DNA of 64,000 nucleotides from Sphagnum magellanicum. Lineage: Eukaryota; Streptophyta; Sphagnopsida; Sphagnales; Sphagnaceae. The notes below the pieces were generated by a model. It searched no databases and was not told where the DNA came from. It saw nothing but the letters and a program-made list of their open reading frames with translations. Made by a program: the position numbers and the translations under genes. Numbering within the stretch: position 1 is the stretch's first letter; the number at the start of each line of letters is the position of its first letter. Positions 1-12,354 of the stretch are shown here, piece by piece. The stretch is from NCBI GenBank assembly GCA_021904315.1, contig CM038925.1, positions 7,070,501 to 7,134,500 on the forward strand, in the 5' to 3' direction.

Positions 1-247
1 TCAGGTTTATACCTGCCATGTACCAGGCAAAATCAGCCTTGGACCAAATAGGCACGCATGCTCTTAGCAAAGGGGTATTAGTTCAGGCCAAAAATGGTGC
101 AGCTAACCAGTTTTAGAATACAATTTGCATGCAGCAAATGAGAGGGGTGAACATGCACTCAGGAAGCAGGGCAATCAAAATGGGCTGTTTGCAACCCCAC
201 CAAAAAAAACTTGGAGGCATTCCCACCCACAAGAAAAAAGAGCGAGA

Positions 248-352
248 CCCCTTCACTCCATGACTTGACTTCTCATTGGTTGCATGGAAATTCTATTCCT
301 AAAATTGGCTGCTAGTAATTTTGGCCTTCCTAAGAACACCCTAGCTACCTCT
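248..352 (+). repeat. Dispersed repeat R1, copy 1
   Basis: About 105 bp is shared with 61200-61320 on the same strand, including the blocks TGGAAATTC, ATTCCTAAAATNGGCTGC and CCTAANAACACCCTA. No termini or coding frame are recognisable, so the family is unknown. The two copies lie near opposite ends of the window. Confidence 0.6.
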
Positions 353-758
353 TAATAGAAGCGACAATAGATCCCCTAACAGCAGTGCTGGATGGTATGA
401 AAGTATTATTAAGACTGTACCAAATACCAATAGCTGTGAGGACGAGTCTGGTGTGTTCAAAAGTCGATTCTATTCCAACACTAGTAAAAACTACACTTCC
501 CAATCAATCCCTATTAATCCTTAGTATTTACAAGAGCCAGAAGAAGAAGAGGATTGAGGTTCAACTCCATAATAATCTTCCCAATGGAATCCTATGTATA
601 TTAGTATCATACATAACCACAAATGTGGAATGTCATGTTTCTTAAATGGAGATACTTAATGGAGCATTGTCCTCATTGGCAACATACCTATGGTATTTGA
701 ATGGTGGCTACTGGCTACCCCAACGTTTGGGATTTATATTTAATAGGTAGTCCGGTTA

Positions 759-810
759 GTGGCTCACCCACTATTCTTATGTGGTGGCCCCACCATAATA
801 GTGGGCCACC
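759..810. repeat. Imperfect hairpin around GTGGCTCACCCACTATT
   Basis: Arms at about 759-784 and 786-810 pair through CCACTATT and AATAGTGG with GGCC near the centre. The sequence GGTTAGTGGCTCACC loosely recalls the terminal motif of repeat R4 (GTGAACCAGCACC), so this may be a degraded MITE. Confidence 0.45.
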
Positions 811-1122
811 CAATATTCTCACAACTGCTATCATAAATTTCTTGAACTAGTAGCAAAAAAGAAGGCTTTTTTTGGGTGTAAAAATTGGCCACTTATTTTT
901 GTGGCATCATATTCAGGGCTTTTTTTTTCCCAGTTTTTTTTTTTTCCCGTGAATTTTCCCCCAAAAAAGAAATTTTAGTTGACTTTACAGTAGAAAAAGT
1001 TCCAAAATTTTCCCAATTTTCTAGTCGAAAACAAAACAATGATTCCATTGCACATGCATATTTGTTTTAATTCACCAGCTTTTCACCGCTGATTGGACAA
1101 GGAGCCACAAACCTAAACAAAT

Positions 1123-1349
1123 TACCTTACCCTAAGGGCAGTTTCATCATTAAATAATCCTCAAACTAATGAAATGAAAATTTATGAATATCATCATAAT
1201 TATCATAGGCTACACTCCAAATAATTTTACTACTCATATAACAATATTATAGTAGATGATGGAAATAATAATAATAATAATTTAAAAAGAATTATTTCTT
1301 GAAAAAAAAAATGTTTTGTCAATGTGTAAACTGACCCTGGGCTATGGTA
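1123..1349 (-). mobile_element. MITE family R2, whole copy (227 bp)
   Basis: The ends are inverted repeats: TACCTTACCCTAAGGGCAG on the left and the complement of CTGACCCTGGGCTATGGTA on the right. The interior is AT-rich with a short AAT run. The same element occurs at 37225-37484 and, truncated, at 25416-25625, both in the opposite orientation. Small size, terminal inverted repeats and lack of coding capacity fit a non-autonomous DNA transposon. A TA target duplication is possible but not certain. Confidence 0.75.
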
Positions 1350-4339
1350 TCCCCATTGTCTCCTATCACTTTAAGTGATTTTTATGTACCCTAAGCTTTT
1401 TTTTGCCATTTGGCAATGTTATGTTCTTTCAATTAGATTTGCATTGCCTTCTTCCTCTCTTGCCAAGGAATATGGTACCATGGCTCATTCATTGCTCTTT
1501 TGTTTCATTGTTGCTAGGGTAACTAGGCCTGTGACCAAACACCTAGTGTATGGAGAGCTAAAAATCCTTGGGCGTTGCTTGATTGCCCCTAGAATTCCAA
1601 GACAAATTGTAGAGCCCTCTCAGGCACATGTATAGTTGTGAAGAACAATAAAATTGGTCCAAAAATGGGAATATATGGGGTCTAGAAATAGGGGGTTATT
1701 TTGTTTGAAAAAAAATATGTCCATAAATTTTGTGACATTTGAACATGTAGGTTTCAACCATCTGCAAGCAAACAATCCAATGTTGTAAATTGGACATAAC
1801 TCATACCATTTTGCAAAAAATTCCAAGCATGAAGCCTTAACATTCTTCTTGCATTATTATACACATGTTCATGCACATGGTCCAAATTCAACTCTTACAA
1901 TGGGCTTTGAGATATATGCTCATGGGGAGGTAGGTGTTTGGAAAAACCTTAAAATCTTTAATGATGATGGGTTGGCACTGTTCTCTTCCTCACACTAGTG
2001 TGGCTAGGTTGCTTGCCTGAATTTATGCAAATTCAACTTTTACCAAACGATTCCATGACTCCAAAGTTACAAATATTTTCATTTGTGATTTGTGCATTAT
2101 AAAAGGTAGTGATTAAGATGTGTGCAAAATATTAACACAAAACAACTTAATTTTCATATGTTATGAACTTTTCAAAATATGATGTTTTTCAACATTCAAA
2201 AACCCATAACATAATACCTTAAATTAATATGATGCAAAATTACTTTACATTATTTCCATTGATACAATTCCACCTTGTAACTAAGTCCATGAGTCAATTC
2301 AAAGTCCATCATTGAACCAAATCAGGATCCATTACCCTATTTATTGTAGGTGTTACATTTCCAATGCTTTAACTTCAAAAGTCCATAGCTCTTGGGATTT
2401 CATAAAATTTTCATATCAAATTGTCCCATGTAGGTATTGAGGTTGATAATTTAAAATGAATTCACTTTAACAAATCCTGGTATATAATAAAAAACATACA
2501 CATTATCGCAAAAAAAATCACCTTTGTGACATCAAAATTGCTTCACTCTACCATGCGCCAACCCTTAACTATTCATTAAATGTCATAATGTGGGATTGCA
2601 AATAGTCCATTACATATTCCTTGCCCCTAATTGCAAATAGTACATGGTAGTGTTAGTAGGTTGGTAAAGGACAATTCTTGAATTGTGTTTATCATGTTCC
2701 TATAATTATTGTAGGGGGTTCAAATGTATTTGGTCCAAATCAACTAGCAAACTCATCAACTTCATGCAATCCTTCTTCTATGGGAACATGACTCCTTTGC
2801 ATTTCCACATAATATATTTGTTTAGGTGAAAAAGGTAGTTAAAATTCTTTCCACTTGTAGCAAAACTTGTTCTTGCAATATTCATGAGTGATTTGCTAGC
2901 ATGTTCTTCCCCATCTAGGATTGCCATAGTTTCATAGTCATAGTTATAATATTATTCATATGCCCAAGTTGTTTGTTATTATATATATTTCACCATGCAA
3001 TATAGCTTGTCATTCACTGCCCTAGGGTTTAGATGTCACATTTGTGTAACCTTGAACCCAAATTTGATATTATGTTTGAAAAATATTTGGTCCAATGTTT
3101 TGTCTACCCATCCAACCAATGTGATTTTGTTCAATTATATATGCAATTGTTTTTTTATTTCGTTGTCTCTTTCCTTTTTAACTCATGTTTTGAAAAGTTT
3201 GAAACATGACACATCTAGGGCTATAATATGTGTCATGTGTGGATTGGAGGTGTAATCATGTCTGACCCAAACTGATGTGCTTACTCTATTGCCTTTATAA
3301 TAACATGTAATCCATGCCTATGTAAGATTAAAAGATGTTGATTTGTTTGAGAAATCTAGTATAGATTTTGTAAACAAGTTTATAAATTCTTTGAACTTGA
3401 ACATTGTCAATTGGAGCCTTCTTTTGTAGTGTTGCAATCCAAATCCCTAGCTTTGAAATTGAGTTCAAAATTAAGTATTCATCCTTTGATAATTTTGTAA
3501 TGATCCAAAATCATACAAGCCCATTCATTACAATTATATTGTAGATGAATTATGATGTTCATACATAAAATATATGTTGGCACAAAACATGGGTGCTCTA
3601 TTTTGTATGTAATTTTGAATGATAGTACACCATCACAAGAACATGATTCGATTAAGAGGTAAAGCAAAACCAAATCTTCATTTTTTCCTAAAATCATTTA
3701 ATTTAATTTTTTAAATGTCTTGCTTTTGGGAGCTCCATTGGATGACAATATCTTTTGCACCTTCAAAACTTTATATAAACCTTGTAAAGTTGATGCACAA
3801 TCCTTTAGAAGCTTCATTCACAACTTTGTAGGTTATAATCTCCAAACTCAAATTAGATTATAAATTCAAAACTTATATTGAAAATTTTTTTAGACCCTTG
3901 CCCAATTGTTGTGTTTTCGTGTTGATGTCATTATGAACTAAAAGGGGATCATATATGTGTATATTACCTTTCTACTATAGTGGTTACATTAAGCTATGAG
4001 TTGCCAAATTGGTTGGCTACTTGCAAAATAAGGAAAAAAGATTTAAGTGATTTTTTTTTTCTTCTTTTAGCTAAACATTAGCAAGGTGACCTTAATTTCA
4101 GTAAGTGTATGTGTGACAATGAATAGGTCATAGTTCTTTCATTAGTGAAATTGAATTTTTTTCCTTAGATGCATGAATAACTTGAATTTGTTTGATTTCA
4201 AATTTTGAAGAACATCCATGTGAGGGAATCAAACCCTAACCAATCTAAGCATGTCCATTGTAGCACATGGTGGACCTACACATATAAACAACCTAAATAG
4301 ACAACAAAAAATAAATATTAAATATTAAATAATTTTTGC
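1350..4339. other. AT-rich intergenic DNA
   Basis: I see no sustained frame, tandem array or paired termini here. Open stretches such as 1375-1635 and 2995-3255 are under 90 codons, start arbitrarily and lack recognisable motifs. Part of 3.5-4.3 kb may be the decayed downstream flank of the hAT fossil, but no hAT terminal repeat could be identified. Confidence 0.5.
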
Positions 4340-6109
4340 AACTTACAAGAGTTGAGATTCAGCCTTGACATTGATCATCTTCCATAGAACCAAGAGCCTA
4401 TACAGTTGTAATTTTAGCCAACTTGATGTACTTTGACATCCTTTGCACAATAATTTGGGATGTGGTTTGTTGTTTTCACAAACATGTGAAAGCGTTTAAA
4501 AAGCAAGGTTTAACCATTACACCTTTGGAATTGTTTTTCATTGTCCAAAAATAAAATAAAATGTTGCATATTCAAAGTTGTAAGGTCCAAAACTAATGAA
4601 ATCCACACCTCCTTAGGACCACATCTTTTTAGCATATAATAATCATTTTTAATCAAATTAAAGTGCGATTGAAAGGAAGTTTCAAGGTTAGGGCTCAACT
4701 AGTGTTGGGGATAGAGCATGCCAAATGCATTCATCAATTCATGAAAAGAGAAACGGTTGTCAAGTTCAAAGATTAGTTTTTCAATTGTAGATGCAAATTA
4801 AAATTTCACCTTTGCCATTACCTTGGCATAAATAACTTGAGTTACAAAAAAAACTTTGAAGTGTAGGCATGGTCTTTATACCTTACCCAAATGTGTTGCC
4901 CCCCAATTCAAAAGTTAGTTGATCAATCTTAGTGTTCAAATTTGTGATCCATCTCATGGAGATGGTATCATCAATGTAGTCCACTAACCCATTGAAATGT
5001 TTCAAGGCATTCCCTTCAGCCTAGAAATTTGATCACAATACATCTAAAACAAATCCAATTTACAAAAGGAAACTATGGTAATGAAATCACACATGAAAAC
5101 ATTCTAGAGTTGGGCAAATTTGATGAGAGAATGCATAATAGTCAACATAAGTAGTAGGCAAGCCAAGCCAAACATCACTTAAACATTGGGTAACTAATCC
5201 AAATTGCTTGATACCAAGGCCACAATTGCATAATCAACCACCATTTTTGTCAACAAAGGGCAATATTTTTCAAGCACACACTTCAACAAATTCAACATAT
5301 TGATCCATCAAGCCTTTGTGTTATCAAGTAACTTATGGCCTTTTGTTTCTATGATCTTGGCTAGTTTAATGAACTTTAGGTGACACATTGGAAACTTGTA
5401 GAAAAATGTGTAAAGTGGATTAAAGCAAATCCTCTAGGTGTGTTTCCATAGGCAAACCAAAAATAGTATAAATTGCTAGATTGGTCCTATTTGCCATACA
5501 ATAGATCCCCATCAAAAAATGAATGTGAAAGTCTTGAGTTTGAACTATAAACCCACTTCAAGTACCTTGAAAAATAATCACACCACTTGCACCAAATCAT
5601 AGTAACTTAGAAGGCATTTCAACCTTTATTAAACCTCCAACATTCAATGAAAATTTCACACTATGAGAAATCATGTCACCAAAACCACACTGCCCTACAA
5701 TTAAAGCTCCAAAACAATCAATATACAACTACACTACAATGAAAACATGGAAATATGAACAAATTAATTTTTAAAATGTTATGTCAAAAAATCAAGAAAT
5801 TGTGTTATAATTACAACTTTGTTACAAATGGGACACCTATATGGTGTAATGTACATATCATACATACAGGTGTAATTAACCATGTTTGATTTATTGACAA
5901 ATTGCATTTTCGTTGCATGTGGCAATTACATTACAATTGGTGTAAATGTAGCACCAATCAACCACTACATTGAAATTAATGTATGATTTCAACACATAGG
6001 ATCATGCCACATGTGCACATTTCTAGTGCCCATTACATATCACACTTGCAATTAGTTGTCAACTATGATTCCCATTGATATAACTCATTGTGCAACTATG
6101 TTGCCTTTA

Positions 6110-6880
6110 TATAATCATTATTTTTCCATTATTTTGTGATTGTTGTTCAATTGTTAACAAGTCAGTAATTTTTTCAGTTAATTAATATTTAATCCTGAAT
6201 ATTTAACAATGAATTTTTTCAATAATATATTAATTATTACATATTGATTAATATTTAATAATTAATATGAATTAGTCAATATAATTTGGTCAATTAGTTT
6301 ATTAATTCACTCAAATAATTAATTATTTGATAACTATGTATTTTATCTAAACTCATATTTAGTTTTTAAATATTTAATAATTAATTAAATAATTTAACAA
6401 ATATTAATTAATACATATTTTACTTGATTTTTATGAAACAAATAATTCGACTAAGTAATGAGTTATTATTTTAATTTAATAAATTTAGTTCATATAAGTA
6501 TTTTTACTTTTTAATTTCGATAGCTAATTAAAAATAAAAATAAATGGAAAAAATCTTGAATTCAAATAATGAAATATACGAATTAAATATTTAAAATTAA
6601 TTATCTGAATTAATTCAAGTAACTAGCTTAGATAATTAATTCAAATAATTAAATATCATATAATTGAAATAATTAATTTTGAGAATACATATGATTGATT
6701 ATCTACATTTCATCTAAATACAAATCATTAATTATATTATGACTAATTAACTAATTATTTAAATTATTTAAATTATTATAAAAATTAATTCAAATGATTA
6801 TTTTACATATATAATTTTGAAATAATTATTTATTTCGTTGTACAATTTAAAGATATAAAAATAAACACAAAGAATGTGGG
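6110..6880. repeat. Extremely AT-rich block of TTAATTAATT words
   Basis: Nearly 800 bp is made of permutations of AATTAATTATTTAAA and TTCAAATAATTAA with very few G or C. Such DNA unwinds easily and can act as a matrix-attachment region, but here it may only be the interior of the insertion in the hAT fossil. No coding frame is present. Confidence 0.5.
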
Positions 6881-7135
6881 AAAACCTTTTCTAATTGCAA
6901 CCCAATTTGCAACTAACATGTAATTAAAAGATTTAACCCATAAGTTTTGTTCTTGAATTTCATCTCACAAATTATATAGAAAAGGTGTTTTTTTTGTGTG
7001 CTCACATTAAAATACGTGTGTCAATTTTGAGATGAGCTCAAAAATGTTTAACCCTAAAAACAAAACATTAAAAAAATACATATATTTACATGGTTACTCT
7101 TTAATATACTTACCCTTTCAGCTTCTTACCTATTT

Positions 7136-7275
7136 GCTTACCTAAGTAAGTAAGTAATTAGTCCTACTTTTTTTCCTACCTACCTAAATAGTTAAGTAGG
7201 TATGTATTGTAAGTAGGTAAGTATGTAGTTGAGGTTTGTAGGTATGTTTTACCTACCTACCTATCCATGCCTATG
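7136..7275. repeat. CTAC/GTAG tetranucleotide patch with inversion
   Basis: ACCTAAGTAAGTAAGTAA, CCTACCTACCTAAATAG, AAGTAGGTAAGTATG and TACCTACCTACC occur in alternating orientation. The inverted blocks can fold into hairpins. A much longer array of the same tetranucleotide lies at 14815-15520. Confidence 0.6.
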
Positions 7276-8390
7276 TATTGACTTACCTAACTAATAAAAT
7301 AGATTTTAATTTATTAAAAAATATTAATATGCCATGTGGCAATTTTTGATTGTGCCACATGTGACAATCTAAAACCATTATAAATGAATATTCATAATGG
7401 ATGGTTAATATTAATATTTCAAAAAAATAATGATTTTCACCAAAAAATCCCCATAGTGGTATGTGTTAAATTTTGATGGATCAGTGAAAAATGACATTAA
7501 GATGATGTTACCATGGTAGTTGCAAATTAGTTGCTTTAAAATTACACAATAGTTGTTATTACATAATTGTAATTGAGTTGCTTAAGTTGCATATGTATAT
7601 AGTTTCACATATGGTGAGTTGCATCCATTATAACTCATGCAAATTGTCCAATAGCACTCATGTCCATAAAAACATGTTAAGTTGCAATGAGTTACAAATG
7701 GTCATTGCAACTCAAAAACCTATTTGCAAGGCTAGTTGCAAATCATTCCATTTTCTCATATAATGTTCATTATCATCTTTGTCAAGTTCTACACATTGGA
7801 ACCTTAAGAATGTGTTCAACTAAAAACAAGACATGGATTTTGCACCAATTTTGAAAATGATGGCCATGGATAGAAATCCAATTCTAATTGTCCAATGTGA
7901 CTACCTCAACACAAGTTAATGCCACAAACTTGGTTGCTTGAATAACAAATTTGTTGGTTGCTAAAACTTGGTTGTTAACATGTTTAGTAATCTCCCACCT
8001 AGTTGTGCCACTCCAATGTTTTTTAGGATTTTTTTTCAACTTCAAAAAACTCAATAGGAGTTTGAAATCTTCATAGTTAATCATTGGCAACTAACATCAA
8101 AGCAAATGCAAATTGTATCACCTTCCTTTTGTTGTTTTGTTCACCTCCACTTTGAACTTGTTCCAAAATAGAAGGTCAATTCATGAAGACATATGCCATC
8201 TCATTTATGGCATGAACACATTTGGGATTCACAACTTTCACCCCATTCATTTTTCCTTTTCCCTACATGATTTTCAAATGAATATCGCATGGGGATTAAC
8301 AATTTCTCCTTGCACTCTATTTTGCAACAAACTTTGCATCAAATTGCTATCAAATTCCCATCAACATAAAAAAACTATTTAGCTCGAAGC

Positions 8391-11124
8391 ATTTTCACGA
8401 ATCACACATCCTATGACTTATTCACAACGTTGATTTTATCAAGTTTCTATTTGGTATTGGTAGGAATGGTAATTGGATTTGTAGGGACAAATTCAACATG
8501 TTAGTTACATGAGGGCACAAAGTAGCAAAACTAAGTTCAAGTTATCCACATCCATCTTAATAACAACAAAAGATGTCTAGGTTTAGGGATTTGTGCAAGA
8601 TAGTGTTGAAGCCCCCCTTCTTTGCTAGATTCTAGTTCATGAATCCCAAGGACCATTTCAAGTTTCAAATTTGTTGAACCTCCAAAATAAAAATCTAAAT
8701 GTAAAGTTTGTAGGTTTGCTAATTTTGGGTGCCATCTTGAAGATTTCTATTGGTGGACCACTAACCAAAAAAACCTTCAAAAGTTTAGAAAGTTTAACCT
8801 TAAAATTTTAACTTCTCAATCTTAAATCCTAACCAATTTCAAAACAATTCAATTGCAAAACAAGTAAAAATAGAATGGAGTTATGTAGCTTGGAAGAATT
8901 TAGCTTTCCGTGTTTGTATAATGTTATGTGCAACATGCACCAAGGTCCAAATTCCTAGCAACCAAATTGGATTCATTTGACACAAATTCAATCCTCCTTG
9001 CCTTGGACCCTCACTTTCATCTTGGTTTTCCAAATCATGAGCTCTCCCCTTTGAGCTTTTTTTTTGGGTCTCAACCAATTCATTTTCCCTCCAAAATGGT
9101 GCCCTATAGGTTTACCCTCAATTTGCCACTTTTTGGTCTTGGACCCTCATTTAAAGGTTGTGGGTCCAATTTATGACATAAGCCAATAGGATTGCTTTAC
9201 TTAATTGGACCTTGGGCTTTAGACTCTCACCTAAAGTGATCCTTAACATGTTTTTGTATGGTTAACTTGTCTAACATGTACTTTAATAAAAATTTCCCCA
9301 AATAAAGATCACTATTCTTGTTATTCATGAAAATGTTTTATTTTGAGGTGTGTGTATGTGGAGACATAATGAATATTCAAATAAGAAATCCCATGTCTCT
9401 CCATTGTCTTGGCTTATTATGAATAACATATTATAACTTAGAATCCAAATAAGAATGACAATGTTGGACCCTTGAGAATCCTATGTCATCACAATGAATG
9501 CCTTGCATAACGTTAGGACAAGACTTCTTTCTATAGGGCTTAGCATGTCACCTTATCGCTACCCTTAATTTAGTTGTGGCAATTGATTCAATCCCAAGTT
9601 TAACCACCAACCTTTCCTTTTTTGTAGCAAAGGTTTGGGTTACCCATTTAAATGTTTTTAAGGCTCTTCACCTAAGTCTTCCTTGCCAACGATTGTTCTT
9701 TTGCATTTTCACAAGACTCTATCAAGAAATATAAAAAGCCGTTATGCTTTTTCATTGGACAAGTTGAACCAGGACTTATGACATCACACTCATTTTAATA
9801 TTCCCACAATGGCCTCTAGTAATATCAATTCAAGGTGAATTAATAGGGCATGATTAAATTGAGTCCTAGTACGGGATTGAGAAATTTTGTGCGATAAACA
9901 TTTTTTTGAGCTCAAGCATTCACCCAACAAGTTCATCTTTTTAGCCATCCAATAAAATCGCCTTTCCACCCCAAAAGCACTATCATCAAAGTCTAGCTTT
10001 GGGTTGAATAAGTGTGTGCTCACTTGCAATGCATGTCCTTGCCACCTTTCTTTCGGCCCCACTTTCTAAGGCCAATTTGACCTTTAAAGCTCTTCACTTG
10101 GAATCAAATGGTTTTTTCCCTATACTCATGTAAGATTATGAACTTCATCAAGATGTAAAGATTTCTTCAACTATATACTTCAAATATTAGTTGGTGGTCC
10201 TCTTAATGTGGTATTTGAACATTTACATGATTGTTTTCATCTAAAAGATGTTAATTTGGTTTCCTATACTAATTATTCCAACTTTGTTTTCATATCATCC
10301 ATGTCCTTGGAATGGTTTGTCTCCTAGCCATAACCAAGCCTTTTAGTGCGTTCATCAATCACCATGGGGAAATCATTACATCATTTCAATTTTATGCTAC
10401 ATAATTTGTACATTTCCCTTTCATAAATAAATTGGCATAACAATCAGTTATTGATTTTTTTCATAACTATTAGGTATGTTATTATTATTTTTAAATTGGT
10501 TTTTGGATAAGTTACTAATATCAATATTTTAAAAAAATTGAATGTTAATGAAATTATCAATATTTAAAAAATAATGCATAAGGATAGATTATCAAATAAC
10601 CAATTGATAATTGTATTTATTATCCTATGGGTTACCAACTACTTATATTGAAAAAAATTAATTAAAACTTTAAATCATAAAATTATTAATCATTTTAGGA
10701 TTGATAACTACCTAGATGATAACTAAGTCATATGGATAGGTTTGGGTAGGTCATTATATTTTGAAATTTTAATACAACTTAGTTAGGTTATTAATTGGTT
10801 ATAAAAAAATCAATGACTAACTAATAGGTTATTAATAATTAGGTTGATAATCAAATCAAAACTCAATAATTAACCAACATAGGTTGTGACCAAAAGAGGA
10901 TGCAAAACAATGGTTCATGACACCTTCAATCTCAATCCAACTTGGGTGTTTTAGTAGGTTGATCATTCAATTTAATAACACAAGGTGTGATGTTTTAAGG
11001 GCTATGTGTTATTGGAGCTAACATTATTTAACTTCTTCCTTTTGTCTACATTTTACATGCATCAAAAAAAATAAAATTATAGTCACCATAACCTAGAGGG
11101 AGAGGTCATTATCATCCCCTTGGT
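8391..11124. other. AT-rich DNA with a weak coding-like patch
   Basis: Most of this stretch shows no structure. On the minus strand, about 10380-9790, reading gives protein-like text (MVIDERTKRLGYG, DMDDMKTKLE, then an open stretch 10062-9790 with LDFDDSAFGVERRFYWM) broken by stops. I do not recognise the family. At 8928-9176 the phrase CTTGGACCCTCA recurs with spacing. Between 10440 and 10870 the DNA is AT-rich with many short GGTTATNAA words. Confidence 0.3.
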
Positions 11125-11149
11125 TATGCATCACAAACTTAACATCCAA

Positions 11150-12072
11150 TGACGCACCCCTAGGCTCCTTAATGGACTCAAACGTGAGTTTAGACTAAAA
11201 ACAACGGAAAAACAAGGAGTCAGGGCACACTCTTTGGCTCGCAACATTGTGGGGGGGGGGGGGGGGGTAGAAGGGCGTGTTGGAGTTCCGGGATGGGACT
11301 AGGAAAAATGACAAGCACTTAATCACTCATTCGGATATGCACAAACCAAACAACAAGTTGGTTAGTGCATAGTTGAAGCACTTTTGGTGCTAAGATGAGC
11401 CACGGGCAAACTCGAACTCACAAGACTCACCACGGCCCGGACTTGGGGGAAGCCACCAGCTTTCCCCTTATAGTATACTATGTGCCTCTCCACGAGGCCC
11501 ACATCCAAATGGTTTTTTGTTCAAGGACTCCTAAATGGGAGTCCTGAAATTGTCAAAATTAGGACTTTCGTGGCTTTGGAGCCCCATAACTTTGTGTGCA
11601 GACCTCCGATCGCAATGAGGTCTGAAGCAAAGGTAGCCCTCGTTGAAAACTTTCCGACGGTATGTCTTACGCTACCTGCACACAAGGAAATTGGGTCGAT
11701 TCCTGACTTTTAGTGGTCGGGAGTCAAAATGCCAATTTGATTCCCGACCTTTCTTTTGGCCATAACTTGTGTCTCAGATGTCCAAATGGATGATGAGCCC
11801 ATTTTAGACATCTACGTTTCAATATCTTTTCAATGATATAAAGAACTATTCAAACCAATGGGTTTTGACACCTGTAATCATTCCCTAAAGGTTCGGGAGT
11901 CCTTGGGAAGTCCAACTCCCCAAGTGAGAGTTGCCTTGGGAGTGTGAGGGTTCATTCTCTCACATTCTCCTGCACTCCTGGGAGTATAAGATGTGCCTCC
12001 CAAGTGTCCCTCTTGTCTCGCCCTCTTGCAAGCCCTTGCTTTGGTCATAAGCCCAAAGTTAGGGTTGCAACA
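11150..12072 (-). mobile_element. Solo LTR, copy 1 of family L1 (923 bp)
   Basis: On the minus strand it begins TGTTGCAACCCTAAC and ends in CA. Perfect 5-bp duplications TCCAA flank it (11145-11149 and 12073-12077). It aligns along its length with the plus-strand copy at 38292-39207. A TATA-like TATACTATAAGGGG lies near 11465-11478, where a U3/R boundary is expected. There is no primer-binding site, polypurine tract or coding domain next to it, so it is a solo LTR left by recombination. Superfamily (Ty3 or Copia) cannot be told from the LTR alone. Clear divergence from its sister copies suggests an old insertion. Confidence 0.85.
11251..11267 (+). repeat. G17 run inside the solo LTR
   Basis: Seventeen consecutive G. 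The corresponding place in the sister LTR near 39100 has only a short run of five C on its plus strand, so the homopolymer seems to have grown within this copy. Confidence 0.8.
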
Positions 12073-12354
12073 TCCAATGATTTAATAATAGAAATCATGC
12101 AAAGTTTTTTTGTTCATAGGTTCATAAGTTTTGTGCAATGATCATGCATTGAAAACACATCTAAGACATGGATAAATGTGATGACAAATGAAATGTGAAT
12201 TTATGAATGAATAAACACTACATCATCCCATGTATTTGTGTGTTAAATGTGTTTTCAACTCATGATATCCATGTGTGAAAGATATGAACCAATATGAACA
12301 AATTTCACACATAATTTTGATTATTAAATCGTTGGATGTTAAGTTTGTGTTATG

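Larger units (their letters stand above)
5646..7740. mobile_element. Foreign insertion inside the hAT fossil
   Basis: Transposase-like sequence stops near 7741 (block NLTKMIMN) and resumes near 5645 (block GGLIKVEMPSKLL). Related proteins need only a few residues there, so about 2.1 kb is inserted. The flanks CAACATTC (5638-5645) and AATCATTC (7741-7748) match at 6 of 8 positions, a possible decayed 8-bp target duplication. Both end zones carry many AGTTGCAA/TTGCAACT words, resembling subterminal repeats of hAT or CACTA elements. Terminal inverted repeats were not found, so class and exact borders are unsure. An intron is possible but long and unlike the splice rules. Confidence 0.45.
4340..8390 (-). 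pseudogene. Decayed hAT-like transposase (BED finger, RNase-H core, hATC end)
   Basis: Reading the minus strand from 8.39 to 4.34 kb gives protein-like blocks in family order. A Cys-rich BED-like finger begins CKVCCKIECKEK near 8338. Then come MINYEDFKLLLSFLK, NPKKHWSGTTRWEI and FVALTCVEVVTLDN (8090-7884). FGASGVIIFQGT (near 5600-5560) sits where hAT RNase-H folds carry the second catalytic Asp block; YCMANRTNLA follows at 5500-5470. WINMLNLLKCVLEKY lies near 5308, YIDDTISMRWITNL near 4975, LMNAFGMLYPQH near 4740-4700, and LGSMEDDQ, the position of the hATC dimerisation block, near 4398-4371. Known: hAT transposases cut and paste DNA and dimerise through hATC. Seen: frame changes and stops between nearly all blocks, so it is inactive. 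About 2.1 kb of unrelated DNA splits it at 5.65-7.74 kb. Family assignment is from motif memory (DUF4371/ZNF862-like). Confidence 0.75.
11125..12354. mobile_element. Inverted-repeat element R3, split by a solo LTR
   Basis: The left arm (GCATCACAAACTTAACATCC from 11129, continuing after the LTR as TGATTTAATAATAGAAATC) pairs with the right arm GATTATTAAATCGTTGGATG and AAGTTTGTGTTATG ending near 12354. Without the LTR and one target copy the element is about 302 bp. A paralogous uninterrupted copy at 53621-53936 is 316 bp and aligns over arms and interior. This fits a MITE or other small TIR element. Its own target duplication is not clear. Confidence 0.65.
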
